NCBI GenBank assembly: GCA_047632755.1
Contig: JBLIDT010000019.1
Coordinates: 1 to 57,231 of the forward strand
Direction of reading: 5' to 3'
DNA from: JAKVAV01 sp047632755
GTDB lineage: Bacteria; Bacteroidota; Bacteroidia; Flavobacteriales_D; Cryomorphaceae
Length of the DNA stretch: 57,231 nucleotides
Positions 52,276 to 57,231 of the stretch are shown here, in pieces (the stretch's first letter is position 1; each line of letters begins with the position of its first letter). Both the position numbers and the translations under genes were made by a program. Under the pieces are notes generated by a model, which saw only the letters and a list, made by a program, of their open reading frames with translations, ran no database searches and was not told the origin of the DNA.

Positions 52276-53346
52276 TTAAGCGGTTCTTTCTAATTCTTTC
52301 ATTACATCCACTAGTACTTGGACGCTCTCGATTTCGAGTGCATTGTACATAGAAGCTCGGTAGCCACCAACTGAACGGTGACCCTTGATACCATTGATCT
52401 GCGCATCCTTCCACATTTTATCAAAACGCTCGGCGTGGCTTGCCTCATCCTTGAGGACGAAAGTTGGGTTCATGCAGCTTCTATCCTCAACGGCCGTGGT
52501 TCCTTCAAATAAAGGATTGCTGTCAATCTCACCGTACAGCAACTCTGATTTGGCATTGTTTCGACGTTCCATTTCAGCTACTCCACCTTCCTTTTTCATC
52601 CATTCCATAGTAAGCATGGAACCGTATACTGCAAATACAGGCGGTGTATTGAACATGGAATCTTTGCTATCGTGCACTTGAAGATCAAGCATCGAAGGGA
52701 TTTGTCTTCCCGTTTTGCCCAGTGCGTCTTTCTTTACGATGTAAACCGTTGTCCCTGCAGGGCCCATGTTTTTTTGTGAACCAGCGTAGATCAAATCGAA
52801 TTTTGATACGTCAACAGCCTTACTAAAAATATCGCTCGACATATCGCAGAGAACGGGTGCAGTGCTTTCTGGGAAAGACTTGAATTGAGTTCCGAAAATA
52901 GTATTGTTTGATGTGAGGTGGAGGTAATCCACATCGCTTGGCACAGTATATCCTTTGGGAATGTGCGTGAAGTTTTCTTCTTTGCTAGAAGCTAAAACCC
53001 TTACGTCTCCGAGAAGCTTTGCCTCTTTGATGGCTTTGGTAGACCATGCACCAGTATCTACATAAGCTCCCACTCCACCATCATTTTTCATGAAGTTAAT
53101 GGCGCTCATGTAGAAACCCAAACTTGCACCTCCTTGAAGAAAAAGTACGGTGTATCCATCGGGTACATTCAAGAGCTCGGCAACGAGACTGCGCGCATTT
53201 TCCATTACCTCAATAAATTCCTTGCTACGGTGAGACATCTCAATGATCGAGAGACCTGTACCCTTGTATTCTAAGATACTTTCTGAAGCTTTTTGAAACA
53301 CTTCCTTTGGAAGTACGCAGGGGCCTGCGCTGAAATTATGCACCAT
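52276..53346 (-). CDS. serC: phosphoserine aminotransferase
   Basis: The 356-aa PLP enzyme begins HNFSAGPCVLPKEVFQKAS and has LFLQGGASLGFYMSAIN and the Schiff-base lysine in LIYAGSQKNMGPAGTTVYIVKKD. This is the SerC pattern. It converts 3-phosphohydroxypyruvate to phosphoserine, and the B6 branch is also possible. Its own good promoter lies just upstream. With serA it gives the first two steps of serine synthesis; serB is not in the window. Confidence 0.96.
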   Translation of the reverse strand: MVHNFSAGPCVLPKEVFQKASESILEYKGTGLSIIEMSHRSKEFIEVMENARSLVAELLNVPDGYTVLFLQGGASLGFYMSAINFMKNDGGVGAYVDTGAWSTKAIKEAKLLGDVRVLASSKEENFTHIPKGYTVPSDVDYLHLTSNNTIFGTQFKSFPESTAPVLCDMSSDIFSKAVDVSKFDLIYAGSQKNMGPAGTTVYIVKKDALGKTGRQIPSMLDLQVHDSKDSMFNTPPVFAVYGSMLTMEWMKKEGGVAEMERRNNAKSELLYGEIDSNPLFEGTTAVEDRSCMNPTFVLKDEASHAERFDKMWKDAQINGIKGHRSVGGYRASMYNALEIESVQVLVDVMKELERTA

Positions 53347-53389
53347 GTTTTTTCCTTTACGTTATGCACCGCCTTTGATAACGGAAGTA

Positions 53390-53419
53390 CAAAGCTATAG
53401 GTAATTTTTGTAACGGCAA
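53390..53419 (-). promoter_or_regulatory. Bacteroidota promoter of serC-serA
   Basis: TTG (53417-53419) and TAGCTTTG (53390-53397) on the minus strand are separated by 19 bp, as in the zapA operon promoter. The predicted mRNA start is about 40 nt before the ATG at 53346. Confidence 0.7.
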
Positions 53420-53449
53420 TGCGGGCTGGCATTACTTGAACATTAATAT

Positions 53450-54340
53450 TTAATCGCCAATTAAAGGATTGGTTTCTTTCCTTTTTCTATTGAGGTCAGG
53501 GCGATCGGGGAAGTTGAATTGAGCTCCTGATTTTGAATCCTTAGGTCGCGACATGTCTACGAACTCATTTAACTTCCAATAATCACCTTCCCATTCATAC
53601 CCGCTGAAGGCGGTGCTTGGACCATAGAAAGCATAATTTCCTGCCAAGTTTTGAGTCTTTGGCTCCAGCCGATCGAATATGATCATCTTTTTTGGCTCCA
53701 GCCATTTGAGGTTCACAATCACTTCTTTGGCATATTCAAAAACCCGACGGTGCGTTAAATCTCCATCCTTTTCGAAAATCGGAAAACCAAGACTCGTCTT
53801 GTTCTTCCTCTCCAACACCAATACATCCAATACTTTTTTGGTGGTAAGTTCATCGTTGCCATCCCAGCCCATAAGGGTATAGTAAGTGTTGCGTTTCACT
53901 TTTACGGGGTGGAGCTCGTAATAGAGGGCTCCATACCAATTTTCAGGCTTGATGGATGTGGATTCATCCTCGTGCTCCAGCGACTTTGTGTCATCAAAGC
54001 GTTGGTATTTCCCATTGGGAAAAAGCACGTACATCCGAAAACTGTGCTGACCATCTTCCAATGGAATATTCCAGTTGAAAATTCGGAAAGCCCCGTCTTC
54101 GGGCATGTGTTTAGCCACCTTAGGAATCGAGAAAAAAGTATACTCGAAGGTTTCTTCAATGCCGAAAGCCTCAACTAGTAGCTTTTCAAAATTGGCGGAA
54201 GCATCTAGGCGCTCTTCGGAAGTGAGTCCATTACCCACCTTATCTTGAAATATGGCCATCTCCGTCTCTAGCTCTTGCAAGCTTTGGCCTTGAGCCAAAA
54301 AGACGGCAATCAAGAGTACTAATGTTGAGGCTATTTTCAT
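53450..54340 (-). CDS. conserved secreted Bacteroidota protein of unknown function
   Basis: The start at 54340 gives a signal peptide (KIASTLVLLIAVFLAQGQ). The 296-aa body has WYGALYYELHPVKVKRNTYYTLMGWDGND, RVFEYAKEVIVNLKWLEPKKMIIFDRLEP and GNYAFYGPSTAFSGYEWEG. This segment order is common to a group of Bacteroidota hypothetical proteins I recognise but cannot assign a function. It has no lipobox and no sorting tail, so it is probably periplasmic. It is on the same strand as serC, about 100 bp upstream. Confidence 0.78.
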   Translation of the reverse strand: MKIASTLVLLIAVFLAQGQSLQELETEMAIFQDKVGNGLTSEERLDASANFEKLLVEAFGIEETFEYTFFSIPKVAKHMPEDGAFRIFNWNIPLEDGQHSFRMYVLFPNGKYQRFDDTKSLEHEDESTSIKPENWYGALYYELHPVKVKRNTYYTLMGWDGNDELTTKKVLDVLVLERKNKTSLGFPIFEKDGDLTHRRVFEYAKEVIVNLKWLEPKKMIIFDRLEPKTQNLAGNYAFYGPSTAFSGYEWEGDYWKLNEFVDMSRPKDSKSGAQFNFPDRPDLNRKRKETNPLIGD

Positions 54341-54398
54341 AGAGTTGAAATAACGAGATCTAAGATAACTTATTACCAAGTGTGCATATAGCCTGCAC

Positions 54399-54516
54399 AG
54401 AGCCGAGAGTCTGAGCTAGAAAGTTCGATGGCGACGCACACGAAGTTTTATAATTAAGGAGTTGACTGTTGTCACAACAAATGGAGGGAAGATAAAGGAC
54501 TTTATAGACCGGCTCT
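54399..54516 (-). repeat. dispersed palindromic repeat, copy 3
   Basis: This 118-bp element has AGAGCCG (54399-54405) and CGGCTCT (54510-54516) as ends. Inside them AGTCTGAGCTAGAAAG and CTTTATAGAC match the ends of copies 1 and 2. Its last base coincides with the first base of the ferredoxin gene's stop codon complement (54516-54518), so it abuts that gene's 3' end. Confidence 0.8.
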
Positions 54517-54863
54517 TATAGGTGCATAAACTCCTTCTTCGCGACAAGTTGGTCTTCGGGTTCGCGGAAATCAGGATCATCTACACAGCAATCTACTGGA
54601 CATACGGCAGCGCACTGAGGCTCATCGTGAAAACCTACACACTCGGTACATTTATCGGTTACGATGTAGTACACATCCATATCTACTGGCTCTTGCTCAG
54701 CATCTGCCTCGTAGGCATTTCCCATTGGAGTGGTTAGATCTCCTTTTAAGTCGGTTCCATCGCTCATGCGCCACTCCACTCCGCCTTCGTAAATGGCATT
54801 ATTGGGACATTCGGGCTCGCAAGCTCCGCAATTGATGCACTCGTCTGTTATTATTATGGCCAT
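54516..54863 (-). CDS. 4Fe-4S dicluster ferredoxin
   Basis: The 115-aa protein has cluster-binding cysteines CINCGACEPECPNNA at the N-terminus and, after about 45 residues, CTECVGFHDEPQCAAVCPVDCC. The second motif is stretched (CxxCxxxxxxxxC), a pattern known in Alvin-type 2[4Fe-4S] ferredoxins. It would carry electrons at low potential. It is divergent from the acyl-CoA reductase gene, with abutting promoter elements between them. Confidence 0.93.
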   Translation of the reverse strand: MAIIITDECINCGACEPECPNNAIYEGGVEWRMSDGTDLKGDLTTPMGNAYEADAEQEPVDMDVYYIVTDKCTECVGFHDEPQCAAVCPVDCCVDDPDFREPEDQLVAKKEFMHL

Positions 54864-54898
54864 CGCAGTCTTTCTTTTTTCTGTTGGAATATGATCAA

Positions 54899-54906
54899 TA
54901 CTTTTG
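54899..54906 (+). promoter_or_regulatory. -7 box TACTTTTG of the acyl-CoA reductase gene
   Basis: TACTTTTG fits TAnnTTTG and lies 46 bp before the ATG at 54953. Its 3' end touches the opposing box of the ferredoxin gene at 54907. No proper -33 TTTG is found at 17-23 bp. Confidence 0.5.
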
Positions 54907-54914
54907 CAAATATA
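54907..54914 (-). promoter_or_regulatory. -7 box TATATTTG of the ferredoxin gene
   Basis: On the minus strand TATATTTG lies 43 bp before the ATG at 54863. It directly abuts the plus-strand box at 54899-54906, so the two polymerases would compete for the same DNA. Confidence 0.5.
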
Positions 54915-54952
54915 AAGTTGAACGTGTCACTAACGAATTCCAAAGGCAATTA

Positions 54953-55999
54953 ATGTCATCAAATACATCTGAGCTCACAACAAAGGTCAATCATTTACAC
55001 CTCATCTTTCATCAACTCGCTTCAGAGGAAGCTAGCGAGCAAATTATTAACGATGAGAGCATTGAAAGGTTCAAAAGCACTGTCATTCATTCGAAAAACC
55101 TCAACCCTTGGTTCACGGAAGAGAACATCCAGAAGTCTTTGAATGGATTTGCCTTTATGCTCAGACCTGAAGCAGTGAGCCAATGGCTTAGTTCTTATGA
55201 TCTTGCGCTAAAAGAGTCTAAAAGAATCGGATTGGTGCTTGCGGGGAATTTACCTATGGTAGGCTTTCACGATATTTTGGCCGTATTGGTGAGCGGGCAC
55301 CATCCCGTGGTGAAACTTTCGAGCCAAGACCGCCTTTTGCTACCCGCGATTTTTACTCTTTTTAATGAGACTTCAACAAACGGTGCCTTTGACATCACTT
55401 GGGTGGAAGATCGAAAGTTGGATGGCATCGATGCAATTATCGCTACGGGCTCAAACAATAGTTCGCGCTACTTCGAATATTATTTTGGGAAGTATCCGAA
55501 CATCATTCGCAAGAACAGAAACTCGGTGGCGGTGATCTCAGGCGAGGAAAGTGCAGAAGAATTAAAACTTCTCGGAGAGGATATCTTCAGCTACTTCGGG
55601 CTGGGCTGCAGAAATGTAGCCAAGCTTTTCGTTAAAGATGATTTCAATCTGGATCGTTTTTTCGAGTCTATCTACGACCACAATCAGGTTGTCAACCACA
55701 ATAAATACGCGAACAATTACGACTATTACAAAGCCCTTTGGATGATGAATCAAGAGGATTTATTGGACAATGGCTTTCTTCTATTGCGCCAGAGTGAAGC
55801 GATGAGTAGCCCTGTTGGAACGCTCTTCTACGAACGTTTTACCGAGCATGATCAATTGCTCGACAAGCTTTCTGAAAGAAGTGAAGAGATTCAGTGCATC
55901 GTTTCTAAGAATGACGTGCCTTTTGGCAAGAGCCAGAAACCCGAGCTTTGGGACTATGCCGATGGGGTGGATACATTGGAGTTTTTGGCTAGTCTATAA
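54953..55999 (+). CDS. LuxC-type acyl-CoA reductase
   Basis: The 348-aa protein has KRIGLVLAGNLPMVGFHDILAVLVSGH in the N-terminal half and the catalytic Cys in YFGLGCRNVAKLFV, as in LuxC and other long-chain fatty acyl-CoA reductases. It would reduce an acyl-CoA or acyl-enzyme thioester to aldehyde with NAD(P)H. The ATG at 54953 was chosen; the frame is open upstream to 54884, but that stretch overlaps the promoter. In Bacteroidota this gene commonly neighbours a ferredoxin gene and serC/serA, as here. No lux genes are present, so light production is not implied. Confidence 0.88.
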   Translation: MSSNTSELTTKVNHLHLIFHQLASEEASEQIINDESIERFKSTVIHSKNLNPWFTEENIQKSLNGFAFMLRPEAVSQWLSSYDLALKESKRIGLVLAGNLPMVGFHDILAVLVSGHHPVVKLSSQDRLLLPAIFTLFNETSTNGAFDITWVEDRKLDGIDAIIATGSNNSSRYFEYYFGKYPNIIRKNRNSVAVISGEESAEELKLLGEDIFSYFGLGCRNVAKLFVKDDFNLDRFFESIYDHNQVVNHNKYANNYDYYKALWMMNQEDLLDNGFLLLRQSEAMSSPVGTLFYERFTEHDQLLDKLSERSEEIQCIVSKNDVPFGKSQKPELWDYADGVDTLEFLASL

Positions 56000-56054
56000 T
56001 CGTTTTTCTTTATTTACGACTATGTACTAAAGACTAGCTACCAGCTACTAAAAG

Positions 56055-57231
56055 CTATTCAGGTAAATACTCGAAGCAACCGAGCGGTCTTGGATTATTG
56101 TAAGGTGTGCCTACAATATCCGTGTCTGGCAGACCTCCTTGGCTATTTCCTTTTGAACGTGCGAATGCATCCTCTCTCAAACGGAAATCTCCGCCAGAGA
56201 AGTTGATAAAACCAGGATCGAAGCCTACGAATATATCTTCTTCAAAATAGGACTGATCGAGCTCAAGAAAATCATCCTCTTGCATTCTAATCAAGGTGTG
56301 GTCGATGCTAAGGTCAATATTTGCAGAACTGGTCTCGAAATCCAGTCCAAACTCATTCAATCCATTTCCATAAACAATGCAATTGCGGAAGCGGCTTTCT
56401 AAAATGTTTCCAACCCCCAATGTCTGGGAATCGACTTGGTACAAATTTGTGAGGAAAACGGCGGGAGTTTGACGCGTGGAAGCAGACCAGTTATTGGCAA
56501 AGGTGCAATGATCAAAACGGTATTGTCCTGCCCCAGTTGCTGCCAGACAATTCTGTCCGCTCGAACTAACCAGAAGGTTTTCCGCTTGGATGCGGTAGTT
56601 TCTGCTAAAGATTCCCGCAATGGAATTGTTGCGTATCGCAACGTTTTTCAAAATAAGACGGTTATCGACGAGCGAATTGGAAATAGCAGGATCAAACGGC
56701 GATGGCTCCACCTGTATACCGATAAAGTTATTCTTGATAATCGTATTTTCGAAAGAGTTGTTGACCGTTCCTCCAAGAATCCAAATACGGTCCCATTGGC
56801 CAGGTTCTTCGCTAAAAAATTCTTCCAAGCGATCCCCTTGAAAAACAACGGCTTCACCAGTACTGCTACCCGCTTGAATGGAGCCCCCTTCGAAGACCCA
56901 TAAGCCTGAACCCCGATGAAAGTAAACTTGAGTTCCTGGCTCGACAATAAGTCTCTGACCCTCGTCAACCACAGCATATCCATAAACTACAATTGGCTTA
57001 TCGGAAGTCCATGTAATCGTAGCTCCAGGAGTGGTGTCTATAAGTGTATAAGCAGGTAACCCGTTGTCAGGGAAAACAGTGGGTGTGTAAAAAATGGCAT
57101 CCAATCCGTATGCAAATAGCGTAACGTATTGCTGGTTTCCATTTACCGAAAACTCAACAACTCCTAGCTCCAAAGCCGAGCAAATCTGTTCCGGATCAAT
57201 AGTCACTTCTACGAAAATGAAAATACTGTCG
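56055..57231 (-). CDS. right-handed beta-helix secreted protein, 5' end outside the window
   Basis: The frame is open to the window edge (residues DSIFIFVEV precede the first GTG), so the true start lies beyond 57231. The visible ~390 residues have a beta-sandwich-like front (TWTSDKPIVVYGYAVVD), then right-handed beta-helix rungs (SIQAGSSTGEAVVF, NTIIKNNFIGIQV, LKNVAIRNNSIAGIF, FDHCTFANNWSA), and end in RPLGCFEYLPE. Such proteins often bind or cut polysaccharide. There is no sorting tail, so it is probably a lipoprotein if its missing N-terminus has a lipobox. It converges with the acyl-CoA reductase gene. Confidence 0.8.
   Translation of the reverse strand, partial: DSIFIFVEVTIDPEQICSALELGVVEFSVNGNQQYVTLFAYGLDAIFYTPTVFPDNGLPAYTLIDTTPGATITWTSDKPIVVYGYAVVDEGQRLIVEPGTQVYFHRGSGLWVFEGGSIQAGSSTGEAVVFQGDRLEEFFSEEPGQWDRIWILGGTVNNSFENTIIKNNFIGIQVEPSPFDPAISNSLVDNRLILKNVAIRNNSIAGIFSRNYRIQAENLLVSSSGQNCLAATGAGQYRFDHCTFANNWSASTRQTPAVFLTNLYQVDSQTLGVGNILESRFRNCIVYGNGLNEFGLDFETSSANIDLSIDHTLIRMQEDDFLELDQSYFEEDIFVGFDPGFINFSGGDFRLREDAFARSKGNSQGGLPDTDIVGTPYNNPRPLGCFEYLPE

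Noticed and set aside
54953..55999. LuxC-like gene as sign of bioluminescence
   Set aside because: No luciferase, LuxD or LuxE gene is present; the gene is a common Bacteroidota acyl-CoA reductase.

Overview
The window comes from a Bacteroidota chromosome, most likely of the order Flavobacteriales. The evidence is several secreted proteins ending in type IX secretion system (T9SS) type A sorting tails (the FPNP/YPNP motif and a C-terminal beta-sandwich), -7 promoter boxes of the Bacteroidota form TAnnTTTG, almost no Shine-Dalgarno sites, and family-typical genes (DUF4197 lipoprotein, rny, zapA, BadF-type kinase, the ferredoxin/acyl-CoA reductase/serC/serA neighbourhood). No rRNA, tRNA, CRISPR array, transposase or phage module was seen.

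Bases 1-24,650 form an accessory block of large secreted proteins: a 1332-aa lamin-tail/fibronectin-like protein, a beta-helix protein broken by two single-base shifts, a DUF5005-like lipoprotein, a CotH-kinase protein, an S74 tail-fibre-like protein broken by one in-frame TAG, and a 2157-aa PKD protein. Inside it lies a short stretch of ordinary enzymes (methyltransferase, Yellow/MRJP-like protein, pirin, AlkD-like protein, a small membrane protein). The block ends with an orphan 49-codon copy of the S74 protein's sorting tail and a strong terminator. Related short repeats lie at both ends in opposite orientation.

Bases 24,800-29,970 hold a DUF481-like outer-membrane protein, a UDP-glucuronate 4-epimerase-like enzyme, a DUF4197 lipoprotein, a nucleoside phosphorylase and a SirB1-like protein.

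Bases 29,968-42,463, all on the minus strand, are a compact 12-gene surface-polysaccharide locus. Read in its own direction it encodes a WbpP-type UDP-HexNAc 4-epimerase, Wzx flippase, hexapeptide acyltransferase, DegT-type aminotransferase, two GT4 glycosyltransferases, a FemAB/GNAT-like transferase, an O-antigen ligase/polymerase, a GT2 glycosyltransferase, WecB, a second DegT aminotransferase and a PglC-type initiating phosphoglycosyltransferase. Together these would make amino-sugar nucleotides, build a lipid-linked oligosaccharide, modify it, flip it and polymerise or ligate it. The locus follows rny after a 4-bp gap, so it may be read through from the coiled-coil/zapA/rny promoter at about 44.7 kb.

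Bases 42,468-55,999 are core genes: rny, zapA, a ZapB-like coiled coil, an M23 peptidase, a BadF-type kinase, a LuxR-type response regulator, ribonuclease Z, a STAS protein, pyrB, pyrR, serA, serC, a conserved secreted protein, a ferredoxin and a LuxC-type acyl-CoA reductase. The window ends inside another secreted beta-helix protein. A palindromic repeat family of about 90-120 bp occurs between genes near 27.9, 47.4 and 54.4 kb.
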